Source: Pseudomonadota bacterium (GTDB taxonomy: Bacteria; Desulfobacterota; Desulfobulbia; Desulfobulbales; JAGXFP01). From it: DNA of 36,490 bases. The stretch lies in contig JAHJAA010000079.1 of assembly GCA_018814305.1 (NCBI GenBank), positions 74,130 through 110,619 on the forward strand, given 5' to 3'. A program made the position numbers and the translations under genes. Shown piece by piece: positions 1 through 7,426 of the stretch (position 1 is its first letter; each line of letters starts with the position of its first letter). A model generated the notes under the pieces. It searched no databases. It was not told where the DNA came from and saw only the letters and a list, made by a program, of their open reading frames with translations.

Positions 1-578
1 TAGGATCCGGGGTCAAGGTTGAATCGGAAGTGTCCCTTTTCATCCAGGGTATTGGTGAGTAATCCCATTCCCCGGAAGAGCCCGTCGTGCTCGGGATAAA
101 CGGAGACGACCCCGCCACTTAAGGGGGTTGCTTTGTATGAGATTGTACCACTGATTCCCTGGCCGTCAGGGCTGCAGATTGCGGGTGATTCAGGGATCAT
201 AAAGAAGGGCAGCCAGCGGAAGGTGTCCAGAACGGTAATCGGATTGACCCCATGATAGGAAAAGAATTTTACCCCATCGGCCTCACCCCTGGCCAGAAGA
301 TAGTAACGGCCGGGGGGCAGGTCGATTCTAAATTGACCAGTCTTGTCACCGAGCCCCGATTGAATAGGGTTGGTGTCGGTAATCAGTGACTGGTAGTCAG
401 AATATGCGGAAATAGTGCTGCCGGGGAGAGGGCCCGCTGGAGAGAATATAACCCCTTCGATTATTGTTGCCCCCACCGGAGTGCTTGCCAGAAAAAAAGA
501 GAGGATGGTGCCAACCATGGAAATCAGGCATTTTACACGTAAAGATTGAAAAGATTTCTCGGGGATGTGATGCGTCAT
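1..578 (-). CDS. Secreted protein with carboxypeptidase-regulatory-like domains (C-terminus outside window)
   Basis: I translated this frame by hand from the minus strand: it stays open from an ATG at 578 to the window edge, about 192 codons, so the protein is truncated by the window and not by mutation. Residues 15-37 form a basic-then-hydrophobic signal peptide with a plausible cleavage site after VGA near residue 37. The mature part starts with a small beta-rich unit (TIIEGVIFSP, then GQFRIDLPPGRYYLLARGE) typical of CarboxypepD_reg/CNA-B-like folds, and a second similar unit begins near residue 145 (GQGISGTISY). Such domains are found in exported or outer-surface proteins of deltaproteobacteria. 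It lies downstream of the JAMM-type gene on the same strand. No strong ribosome binding site is seen before 578, so a start at Met21 is possible. Substrate and function are unknown. Confidence 0.7.
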   Translation of the reverse strand, partial: MTHHIPEKSFQSLRVKCLISMVGTILSFFLASTPVGATIIEGVIFSPAGPLPGSTISAYSDYQSLITDTNPIQSGLGDKTGQFRIDLPPGRYYLLARGEADGVKFFSYHGVNPITVLDTFRWLPFFMIPESPAICSPDGQGISGTISYKATPLSGGVVSVYPEHDGLFRGMGLLTNTLDEKGHFRFNLDPGS

Positions 579-792
579 CACGGGATAGTTTCCGAATGGG
601 TATTTTTGCTTTGGGGAGAGGGGCTTGTGGGTCTTGCCAGTATCTGACAGGACGATGGTGAATGTGACGAAAGGTGTTTGGCGTAAGGAGATGCGTTCAA
701 CCCATCAAAGTGTCCTGAAGTTGTCAGATTTGAGGGGAGTATGGTAGAGAAGGTTACCGGGTACCTATGCCAAAGATGGGAAACGGGATAAA

Positions 793-1356
793 TCATGAAT
801 CCTCAAAGAAAATTGGGATTTCCCGGTCCGGTCGTCCTTCGGAAAAGGCCCTGATGATAGGTAGTTTCGGAGATACCATGGAAACGATAAACATTATGAG
901 TCGACTTTCTTGTCCCAATATCATATCGAGAGTGGTCGGGGTGTCACGGGTTGCATCATCGGGCCAGGCCACCCGGTGCATATGGTACGTGCCCACCAGG
1001 GTGAAGTGATTTTGATGGCAATCTCGTACTTTTTCCATCAGTTCTGCTGGGTCGGCCACCCAACCACGTCGATCAAGAGGGGTGATGGAGGGGATGGCAT
1101 GGGCGGTCATGATCTCATCCATGAATTGCCGGTGGGGAAGCTGGGACCTGACGTTGCGAAGCAGAGGGAGGCATCGACCGACCTGGATTCTGTCCCCTTC
1201 CCGATTGCCGGCCAAAAGGCCGAAGGCCTTGAGTTCTTGGGCCTCTCCTTCAATAAACTCACGGGCCAGCTTGCGGCGGCAATGGTTGATCATTTCCTGG
1301 CGGCAACTGTCCGGAAAGATGATCTGGCTGGGTGAGGTGAGGTGGTCGGTAGGCAT
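793..1356 (-). CDS. JAMM/MPN (Mov34) metalloprotease-like protein
   Basis: The 187-residue product resembles prokaryotic JAB/MPN domain proteins. The N-terminal helix (PDSCRQEMINHCRRKL) is followed by the strand AFGLLAG near residues 44-50, where the family has GLLxG. A metal-binding HMH lies at 125-127, and PTTLD at 140-144 matches the family PSxxD, giving Asp144 as the likely third ligand. Spacing from HMH to this Asp is longer than the classic HxHx10D, although Asp138 would fit that spacing exactly. The usual catalytic Glu two residues before the GLL strand is not clearly in place; Glu41 is slightly too far upstream. JAMM enzymes cut isopeptide or peptide bonds or process sulfur-carrier proteins, but no ThiS/MoaD-like partner is visible here. 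Activity is uncertain. Confidence 0.6.
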   Translation of the reverse strand: MPTDHLTSPSQIIFPDSCRQEMINHCRRKLAREFIEGEAQELKAFGLLAGNREGDRIQVGRCLPLLRNVRSQLPHRQFMDEIMTAHAIPSITPLDRRGWVADPAELMEKVRDCHQNHFTLVGTYHMHRVAWPDDATRDTPTTLDMILGQESRLIMFIVSMVSPKLPIIRAFSEGRPDREIPIFFEDS

Positions 1357-1479
1357 TCACGTATCGGGGGGGTGATAGTTGATCTGTAAACGAACAAAAT
1401 GGCCGTTTATTCTCCGAATATAAACAAGATATTTTACAATATTCTTCATTTGATTACCACCAAACAATTTATTTTTTAC

Positions 1480-1631
1480 GTAACTATCCAGCAGCACCAC
1501 ATCTTGTGGCGATCGGCCGGCTCACGGAGGCGGGCTACGCATCGCCCGCCCGCTTACCGCAATCTGCGGCGCTGCTGAACAGTTGCAGTTTCGGATAATT
1601 GTTCCTTTTTGGGCAGGAACTGGATAGTTAC
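1480..1631. repeat. MITE/REP-like element with 12-bp terminal inverted repeats
   Basis: GTAACTATCCAG at 1480-1491 and CTGGATAGTTAC at 1620-1631 are perfect 12-bp inverted repeats bounding 152 bp. Inside lies a strong hairpin (GGCGGGC 1529-1535, GCCCGCC 1544-1550). No convincing ORF is contained. T-rich tracts flank both ends but no clean target duplication is visible. The structure suggests a small non-autonomous mobile or interspersed element inserted between the JAMM gene and dapL, which occupies most of this 412-bp gene-free stretch. Copy number elsewhere in the genome cannot be judged from one window. Confidence 0.65.
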
Positions 1632-1694
1632 TTTTTTCCTTGCTTCCTGGGTATGCCAGTTTTGAAGGGGGAATGAGTATTTTGTTTGATTCCA

Positions 1695-1733
1695 GACCGG
1701 ACCCTTGACTGGTTCCGGTCACCCTGGTAATAA
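1695..1733 (+). promoter_or_regulatory. Possible dapL promoter inside a hairpin/operator-like inverted repeat
   Basis: TTGACT (1705-1710) and TAATAA (1728-1733) are separated by 17 bp, giving a plausible -35 and a weak -10 about 40 bp before the dapL start. The TTGACT is the loop of an inverted repeat, GACCGGACCC (1695-1704) against GGTTCCGGTC (1711-1720), with 9 of 10 positions pairing. This could be an operator over the -35 region, or a hairpin ending upstream transcription. The -10 is poor, so confidence is low. Confidence 0.3.
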
Positions 1734-1768
1734 ATGCCACTTAATTATGATTCATACAGGAGAAGAAC

Positions 1769-3004
1769 ATGGTCAAGGTGAATGAACATTATTTGAAACT
1801 TAAGGCAGGGTATCTCTTCCCTGAGATCGGTCGGCGGGTTAAGGCGTACAGTGAGAGCCATCCTGATATCAAGGTTATCCGTCTGGGAATTGGTGATGTG
1901 ACCCGCCCATTGGTGCCGGCGGTAATTGAGGCATTTCATCAGGGCGTTGATGATATGGCAAACGGTGAAACATTTCATGGATATGGGCCGGAGCAGGGGT
2001 ATGAATGGTTGGCAAAGGTTGTTATTGATAAGGCCTATAAACCTTTAGGTGTTGAGTTGAAAGCCAGCGAGGTTTTTATCTCCGATGGATCCAAATGTGA
2101 TACTTCCAATATTCTGGATATATTCGGTTTGGATAACAGGGTGGCGATCTGTGATCCGGTCTATCCGGTATATAACGATACCAATGTAATGTTGGGGCGG
2201 ACCGGTGAGGTTGATGCCCGCGGGTATTATAGCGGCCTGGTCTATTTGCCTTGCGTGGCGGAAAATAATTTCACCCCGGCCTTTCCGGAAGAGCCCGTCG
2301 ACTTGATTTATCTCTGTTATCCCAATAACCCGACGGGAACTGTAGCGAGTCGGGAACAGCTCCAGGGATGGGTCGATTATGCCTTGGCCAATGACGCTGT
2401 GATCTTGTTTGATGCTGCGTATGAGGCCTTTATCACCGAGCCGGATATTCCCCATTCGATTTATGAGATTCCTGGCGCCCGGAAATGTGCCATAGAATTT
2501 CGCTCGTTTTCGAAAACGGCCGGATTTACCGGGGTTAGGTGTGGTTTGACGGTGATTCCTGAAGAGTTGACTGCTAAGACGGCATCCGGAGAACGGATTA
2601 AGCTGAATGCTCTTTGGAACAGGAGGCAAACCACTAAGTTCAATGGGGTTTCGTTCCCGGTTCAGAAGGCTGCTGCGGCGGTTTATAGCGATGAGGGGTG
2701 GGCACAAGTTCAAGGGGTGATTGATTATTATATGGAAAATGCCCGAATCATCAGAGAGGGTTTGGGGCAGGCGGGGATTACCTGTTTTGGCGGAGTAAGT
2801 GCCCCCTATATCTGGTTGAAAACCCCCCAAGGTATGGCAAGTTGGGATTTTTTTGATAAACTGTTAAACGAGTGTCATGTGGTTGGTACCCCGGGAAGCG
2901 GTTTTGGTCCCAGTGGGGAAGGCTATTTCAGATTGTCTGCCTTTGGGGGACGTGAAAATGTTCAAGAGGCGGTAAAACGTATCTGTGGTAAATGGGGAAA
3001 ATGA
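1769..3004 (+). CDS. dapL: LL-diaminopimelate aminotransferase
   Basis: The 411-residue protein has the full length and signature sequence of Dap[15 protein letters not shown] near the N-terminus, GIGDVTRPL at about 40-48, YPNNPTGT near 184-191, and the PLP-binding lysine at Lys249 in [10 protein letters not shown]. DapL is a class I/II PLP aminotransferase that converts tetrahydrodipicolinate directly to LL-diaminopimelate with glutamate as donor, bypassing DapC/D/E in lysine and peptidoglycan synthesis. A good ribosome binding site (aggagaag) precedes the ATG. The pathway variant occurs in chlamydiae, cyanobacteria, plants and many deltaproteobacteria, which helps place the organism. It is followed by a GT4 gene without other dap genes nearby, so it looks like a stand-alone housekeeping gene at the edge of the glycan locus. 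Confidence 0.95.
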   Translation: MVKVNEHYLKLKAGYLFPEIGRRVKAYSESHPDIKVIRLGIGDVTRPLVPAVIEAFHQGVDDMANGETFHGYGPEQGYEWLAKVVIDKAYKPLGVELKASEVFISDGSKCDTSNILDIFGLDNRVAICDPVYPVYNDTNVMLGRTGEVDARGYYSGLVYLPCVAENNFTPAFPEEPVDLIYLCYPNNPTGTVASREQLQGWVDYALANDAVILFDAAYEAFITEPDIPHSIYEIPGARKCAIEFRSFSKTAGFTGVRCGLTVIPEELTAKTASGERIKLNALWNRRQTTKFNGVSFPVQKAAAAVYSDEGWAQVQGVIDYYMENARIIREGLGQAGITCFGGVSAPYIWLKTPQGMASWDFFDKLLNECHVVGTPGSGFGPSGEGYFRLSAFGGRENVQEAVKRICGKWGK

Positions 3005-3119
3005 GCTGGTGTTTTTTTAGAGCCATGACCTTCTGTGTGAATGGTTTTATTTTCGAGGTCTGAGGAATCGCACCTCTTTTTTGGGAACGGTTGTGATCAA
3101 CAGGTCAGTACCGCGTGAA

Positions 3120-4325
3120 ATGAAAAAAAAGAAAATTCTTGTCCTGACCTCTACCTTTCCTCGTTGGGCGAATGACACGACTCCCCCATTTGTTGATGAA
3201 CTCTCAAAACGGTTAACTGATCGTTTTGAGGTTACAGTCCTTGCGCCACATTATCCAGGGGCCTTGCCCCATGAAGTTCGTGATGACCTGACCATATATC
3301 GGTTTCGGTATTGCTGGTCACGTTTTGAAGTTCTTGCCGGTGAAAAGGCCATCCTGCCGGCCCTCCGGGCGAATCATCTCAATTATCTCCTGCTTCCTCT
3401 GTTTCTATTGGCGGGACTCTTTTCCGCCTTCCGTCTTGTCCGCAAACTCAGAATCGATTGTATTCATGCCCATTGGCTCCTGCCCCAAGGGCTGATTGCC
3501 GCTATAATTAATGTCATTTCCAGTACCCCTTTCCTGGTCACGGCTCATGGTGGAGATGTCTATGGTCTCCAGGGATGGTTACCAACATTATTGAAACAGT
3601 TCACTCTGAGGCGGGCAACCCGGGTGACTGCAGTGAGTGGGGATCTGGCCGCCCGGATACATGAGCTGGTTCCCGGTTTGGATGTTTCAGTGATTCCCAT
3701 GGGAGTTGACGCAACTGCTTTTCACCCAGATCTTTTTGCTCAGGACCTCCGTAATCGTTATAAAATTAATGGAGGTTTTTTGCTTTTCGTCGGCAGGTTG
3801 TCTGAGAAAAAGGGGGTTCGGTATCTGCTTGAGGCCATGCCGATGGTCGTAGCACAATTTCCCGAGGTTAGCTTGGTCATCATTGGTAAGGGAGAGTTGG
3901 ATGAAGAGCTTCATGGACTCACTCGTCAATTATCCTTAGCCGAGCATGTGACTTTTACTGGAGCCATCCCAAACCATGAACTCCCCGCGTATTATGCCAC
4001 GGCGGATTTGTTTATCGGACCATCAATTACAAGCATAGGAGGGGACGCCGAAGGTTTTGGGTTGACCTTTGTCGAGGCTGGGTTATCTGGTTGTCTGGTG
4101 ATCGGTACCAGGACCGGCGGGATTGGAGATATAATCGAAGATGGGAGTACTGGGTTTTTAGTAGAACAAAAAAGTTCAGAGGCAATATCTCAAGCGATTA
4201 TCAAAGGCTTGAACAAAGTGGATCAGCGAAAAGATTTGGCCCGTCGGGCAAGGAAGGTTTTGAAAAAGAGATTTGACTGGCAGGTGATCGCGAATAAATA
4301 TGCAACCCTTCTTGATCGGGTCTAA
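3120..4325 (+). CDS. Glycosyltransferase family 4 protein
   Basis: This 401-residue GT-B enzyme has the N-terminal acceptor domain (ILVLTSTFPRW, then PFVDELSKRL) and the GT4 donor domain (VGRLSEKKGVRYLLEA, then EGFGLTFVEAGLSG with the EX7E-type motif, then GGIGDIIEDGSTGFLV). HAHWLLPQG and THGGDVYGL in the middle are typical of capsule or exopolysaccharide GT4 enzymes. It should act at the cytoplasmic membrane on a lipid-linked acceptor; sugar and acceptor are unknown. The frame is open from a TTG at 3081, but Met14 at 3120 begins the normal MKKKKILVLT beta-strand, so I use 3120. It precedes the palindromic element and the regulator, so it may be transcribed separately from the main locus. Confidence 0.85.
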   Translation: MKKKKILVLTSTFPRWANDTTPPFVDELSKRLTDRFEVTVLAPHYPGALPHEVRDDLTIYRFRYCWSRFEVLAGEKAILPALRANHLNYLLLPLFLLAGLFSAFRLVRKLRIDCIHAHWLLPQGLIAAIINVISSTPFLVTAHGGDVYGLQGWLPTLLKQFTLRRATRVTAVSGDLAARIHELVPGLDVSVIPMGVDATAFHPDLFAQDLRNRYKINGGFLLFVGRLSEKKGVRYLLEAMPMVVAQFPEVSLVIIGKGELDEELHGLTRQLSLAEHVTFTGAIPNHELPAYYATADLFIGPSITSIGGDAEGFGLTFVEAGLSGCLVIGTRTGGIGDIIEDGSTGFLVEQKSSEAISQAIIKGLNKVDQRKDLARRARKVLKKRFDWQVIANKYATLLDRV

Positions 4326-4506
4326 GGGGCACGGAAAATGCTGATATACCATAACGCATCCCGCCTTCGGGTCATCTTGGGTCGCGTCTCAATCGCAAAA
4401 TCCTCGCCGTAGCGATGCTACGCCTGTGGTTTTACTCAATCGGCGCAATCCAACCTGTCCCAAATTCGGGCGCGATCCAGGTACATCAGTATTTTCGAGC
4501 CCCTAA
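4324..4506. repeat. Long imperfect palindromic interspersed element
   Basis: The two halves of this stretch are near-complementary. AAAATGCTGATATACC (4335-4350) matches the reverse complement of GGTACATCAGTATTTT (4480-4495) at 14 of 16 positions, and outer AGGGGC/GCCCCT blocks extend the arms to 4325 and 4504. The centre closes on a small perfect hairpin (GTAGC-GAT-GCTAC). The left end abuts the stop codon of the GT4 gene. There is no coding potential. It could form a large cruciform or RNA hairpin and act as a terminator for the upstream gene. The form fits a non-autonomous repeat family. Confidence 0.6.
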
Positions 4507-4545
4507 ATTGTGTTTTTTGCTGAAGATGTGATACGATTTTTCTTG

Positions 4546-4574
4546 TTGACCTGTCATGTCTTGGTGTCTATAAT
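4546..4574 (+). promoter_or_regulatory. Sigma-70-type promoter of the glycan locus
   Basis: TTGACC (4546-4551), exactly 17 bp, then a perfect TATAAT (4569-4574). This is the best promoter in the window. It sits 69 bp before the regulator start and immediately precedes a palindrome that would cover the transcription start. With few gaps downstream, it may drive much of the locus. Confidence 0.8.
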
Positions 4575-4591
4575 GTTCTTAAAATAAGAAC
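4575..4591. promoter_or_regulatory. Operator-like palindrome overlapping transcription start
   Basis: GTTCTTA-AAA-TAAGAAC is a perfect 7-3-7 inverted repeat beginning at the base after the -10 hexamer. A dimeric winged-helix protein bound here would cover the start site and block initiation. The gene immediately downstream encodes such a protein, so autoregulation is the simplest reading. I saw no second perfect copy in the window. Confidence 0.7.
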
Positions 4592-4642
4592 GTAAAGGCC
4601 TTCGGCCATACTCCGTTAAAATCTATATCAGAAGAAGTTAAG

Positions 4643-5194
4643 ATGGTTTCTCTCTTGAATAGCCTTATCACCTCTAAAACCAGGGTCAGTATCCTGATGA
4701 GGCTTTTTTTGAATCCTGCCCGCAAGGCCTATCTGCGTGAACTTGCTGATGAATTCAATATTTCAACGGGTCTCGTTAGTACCGAATTACGCCAACTTAA
4801 AGACGCCGGTTTTATAGCCAGCGAAAAGAATGGCCGACAAATCCTCTATCATGCTAACCAGCAGCATCCGCTTTTCTTTGAGCTCAACTCCATGGTCAAG
4901 AAGGCCATGGGCATGGACAGGATTTTAGACTCAATAGTAGAACGTCTCGGGGACCTTGATGCTGCATACCTGATCGATGACTATGCCGAGGGTAAGGATT
5001 CCGGTCTGATCGATCTCGTGCTGGTTGGGAATATTGATCAGACTAATCTCGCCGATCTTGTTAGCAAGACGGAGAAGTATATCGTTCGAAAAATACGGAC
5101 AATCTGTTTAACCTCTGGAGAATTTGAATCGATGTCTGGAATATTGGAGAAACGTCCCAAATTATTGATCTGGAAAAATAAGGATAATTGTTGA
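4643..5194 (+). CDS. Winged-helix regulator with degenerate nucleotidyltransferase domain
   Basis: The 183-residue protein has an ArsR/MarR-like winged helix at about residues 8-70 (SKTRVSILMRLFLNP, then LRELADEFNISTGLVSTELRQLKDAGFI, then a wing with GRQILYHAN). It is followed at about 95-175 by a fold resembling MNT-type nucleotidyltransferases. In that second domain the catalytic signature has decayed: the position of GSYARG reads DDYAEG and the DxD reads LID, so catalysis is unlikely and a ligand-sensing or dimerising role is more plausible. A purine-rich site (agaagaag) precedes the ATG. Its place between the promoter/operator and the sugar-nucleotide genes makes it the likely local regulator of the locus. 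The effector is unknown. Confidence 0.75.
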   Translation: MVSLLNSLITSKTRVSILMRLFLNPARKAYLRELADEFNISTGLVSTELRQLKDAGFIASEKNGRQILYHANQQHPLFFELNSMVKKAMGMDRILDSIVERLGDLDAAYLIDDYAEGKDSGLIDLVLVGNIDQTNLADLVSKTEKYIVRKIRTICLTSGEFESMSGILEKRPKLLIWKNKDNC

Positions 5195-5229
5195 TTAAGC
5201 TCTAATTATCCCAACTGGCTGGCAAACCA

Positions 5230-6237
5230 ATGAAAAATACCAAAAAAATTCTTGTGACAGGTGCAGACGGGTTTATTGGGTCGCATTTGACTGAGTATCT
5301 GGTTCGACAGGGGTATCAGGTTAAGGCGTTTGTACTCTATAATTCTTTTAATTCGTGGGGGTGGCTTGATCAGTCTCCAGCTGAGATTAGAGAAAATATT
5401 GAGGTTTTTGCCGGTGATATTCGCGATCCCCATGGCGTGAAAGAGGCCATGCGAGGTTGTGATATTGTCCTTCATCTGGCGGCTCTCATCGCCATTCCTT
5501 ACTCCTATCATTCTCCTGCAACCTATGTCGACACCAATATCAAGGGGACTCTGAATGTGGTTCAGGCAGCTCGGGAACTTGAGGTCGAAAAGGTGGTTCA
5601 TACCTCCACCAGTGAAGTCTATGGAACCGCCAAATTTGTGCCGATTACAGAGGATCATCCCTTGCAGGGACAGTCTCCCTATTCCGCAAGTAAGATCGGG
5701 GCTGATCAAATTGCCATGTCGTATTACAATTCCTTTGGAACTCCTGTAGCCATAATACGCCCCTTTAATACTTATGGTCCACGTCAGTCAGCCCGGGCGG
5801 TGATCCCGACTGTTATTACTCAGATAGCTAATGGGAAAAGGGTTTTGAAATTGGGCTCAATGCATCCCACCAGGGATTTTAACTACGTTCTTGACACCGT
5901 AAAAGGATTTGAAGCCGTTGCCTTTTCCGATAAATCCGTCGGGGAGGTTATTAATATCGGGAGCAATTTTGAAGTTTCCATCGGTGAGACGGTTAACTTG
6001 ATTGCTGAAGTCATGGGAGTTGAGGTTGAAATTCGGACCGATGATCAGCGTCTTCGTCCGGAAAAAAGTGAAGTTGAACGATTATGGGCTGATAACTCAA
6101 AGGCTCGCCAACTTCTTGGATGGGAGCCTCGTTATGCCGGGATGGATGGTTTTAAACGTGGTTTGACCGAAACGGTCTCTTGGTTTGTTGATTCGAAGAA
6201 TCTAACTGCCTATAAAGCACATCTTTACAATATTTGA
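5230..6237 (+). CDS. legB: NAD-dependent 4,6-dehydratase of the legionaminic acid pathway
   Basis: The 335-residue extended SDR has the Rossmann motif GADGFIGSHL (11-20), TSTSEVYG (125-132) and the catalytic Tyr151-SAS-Lys155, with IRPFNTYGPRQ downstream, as in GDP/UDP-sugar 4,6-dehydratases. The length and the N-terminal NSFNSWGWLD segment match LegB, which makes the 4-keto-6-deoxy-GlcNAc nucleotide at the first committed step to legionaminate. It is directly followed, one base after the stop, by the aminotransferase that would use its product. The PtmE-type guanylyltransferase downstream suggests the substrate is GDP-GlcNAc rather than UDP-GlcNAc; that is inference from Campylobacter. Confidence 0.88.
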   Translation: MKNTKKILVTGADGFIGSHLTEYLVRQGYQVKAFVLYNSFNSWGWLDQSPAEIRENIEVFAGDIRDPHGVKEAMRGCDIVLHLAALIAIPYSYHSPATYVDTNIKGTLNVVQAARELEVEKVVHTSTSEVYGTAKFVPITEDHPLQGQSPYSASKIGADQIAMSYYNSFGTPVAIIRPFNTYGPRQSARAVIPTVITQIANGKRVLKLGSMHPTRDFNYVLDTVKGFEAVAFSDKSVGEVINIGSNFEVSIGETVNLIAEVMGVEVEIRTDDQRLRPEKSEVERLWADNSKARQLLGWEPRYAGMDGFKRGLTETVSWFVDSKNLTAYKAHLYNI

Positions 6238-6238
6238 A

Positions 6239-7426
6239 ATGACCAACCATTTTCCATACGAGGACATTGTTAAGGCGATCAAGAGTGTTCTCCCTGAGAA
6301 CCTGCCTGTAGTTCCCCTTCATGAACCGAATTTCAATGGGAATGAATGGGCTTATGTGAAAGAATGTCTTGATTCGGGTTGGGTCTCATCTGTCGGTGCG
6401 TATGTCGACCGGTTTGAGGATCTGCTGATCGAGTACACCGGCGTGAAACATGCCGTTGCTGTGGTGAATGGCACCGCCGCCCTGCATGTGTGTCTTCTGT
6501 TGGCAGGGGTGAAACCGGGAGACGAGGTTCTCGTGCCGACTCTCACCTTCGTTGCAACGGCTAATGCTGTGGTTTATTGTGGGGCTACTCCCCACTTTGT
6601 GGACAGTGCTATAAGTACTTTGGGTGTGGATCCAACAAAGCTTGATGAATATCTTCAAGAGACTGTGACGGTCAATCACGACGGATGTTATAATAAAGTA
6701 ACCGGTAGGCCGATCCGGGCTTTGGTTCCAATGCACACTTTTGGACACCCTGTTGATCTCGATGGTATCGTGGAGGTATGCAATAAGTATCGGCTCCTTT
6801 TGGTCGAAGATGCTGCCGAATCCCTCGGCTCTTTTTACAAAGAAAAACATACCGGTCATCACGGACTTTTGTCAGCGTTGAGCTTTAATGGAAACAAGGT
6901 GGTGACCTCAGGTGGTGGCGGTGCTATTCTGACCAATAATGAAGATCTTGGGCGGTTAGCAAAGCATTTAACCACCACGGCCCGGGTTGCTCATCCTTGG
7001 GAATTACGCCATGATCTCGTTGCCTATAATTATCGTATGCCAAATATCAATGCAGCCCTAGGGTGCGCCCAACTCGAACAACTTCCTTCCTTCATTACCC
7101 AAAAGCGTATTCTAGCAAAACGCTATCAAAAGGCCTTAGTATCGGTGAGTGGGGCCACCTTTTTTACGGAACCGAAATCGGCCAGGAGTAACTATTGGCT
7201 AAACACATTGTTGTTGGATCAAAACTTTGTCGGGCAAAGGGATAGCCTGCTCGAAATACTTGGATCGAATGGGGTCCAGGCCCGTCCGGCATGGACGCCC
7301 ATGCATCGTTTACCGATGTTCCAGGACTGCCCTCGGATGGATCTCTCTACCTCCGAGAATTTAGTGAGTCGTATTATCAATATCCCGAGTAGCGCTGTTT
7401 TGGGAGGGGATGTGCTCGATGCGTAA
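6239..7426 (+). CDS. legC: 4-keto-6-deoxy-GlcNAc nucleotide aminotransferase (DegT/DnrJ family)
   Basis: The 395-residue PLP enzyme has NGTAALHVCLLLAGV (78-91), VEDAAESLGS (189-198) and the Schiff-base Lys220 in FNGNKVVTSGGGG. These are characteristic of the LegC group within the DegT/DnrJ/EryC1 family. It transfers an amino group to C4 of the keto sugar produced by LegB, giving the 4-amino-4,6-dideoxy sugar that is then acetylated. The start lies one base after the legB stop, and the 3' end overlaps the next gene, so translation of the block is probably coupled. Confidence 0.88.
   Translation: MTNHFPYEDIVKAIKSVLPENLPVVPLHEPNFNGNEWAYVKECLDSGWVSSVGAYVDRFEDLLIEYTGVKHAVAVVNGTAALHVCLLLAGVKPGDEVLVPTLTFVATANAVVYCGATPHFVDSAISTLGVDPTKLDEYLQETVTVNHDGCYNKVTGRPIRALVPMHTFGHPVDLDGIVEVCNKYRLLLVEDAAESLGSFYKEKHTGHHGLLSALSFNGNKVVTSGGGGAILTNNEDLGRLAKHLTTTARVAHPWELRHDLVAYNYRMPNINAALGCAQLEQLPSFITQKRILAKRYQKALVSVSGATFFTEPKSARSNYWLNTLLLDQNFVGQRDSLLEILGSNGVQARPAWTPMHRLPMFQDCPRMDLSTSENLVSRIINIPSSAVLGGDVLDA

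Noticed and set aside
578-796. 72-codon minus-strand frame joined by ATGA and TGATG overlaps to the genes on both sides
   Set aside because: The product is rich in Ser, Pro, His and Thr with no recognisable motif or hydrophobic core, and no ribosome binding site stands out; the overlaps are probably chance.
910-1335. 141-codon plus-strand frame
   Set aside because: It is the antisense shadow of the JAMM-like gene, which has the recognisable motifs.
2045-2830. 261-codon minus-strand frame inside dapL
   Set aside because: Antisense shadow of a clear, full-length dapL; no family features.
4326-5230. JUMPstart/ops element for RfaH-type antitermination before the glycan locus
   Set aside because: No GGCGGTAG-like sequence is present; control here is better explained by the promoter/operator pair.
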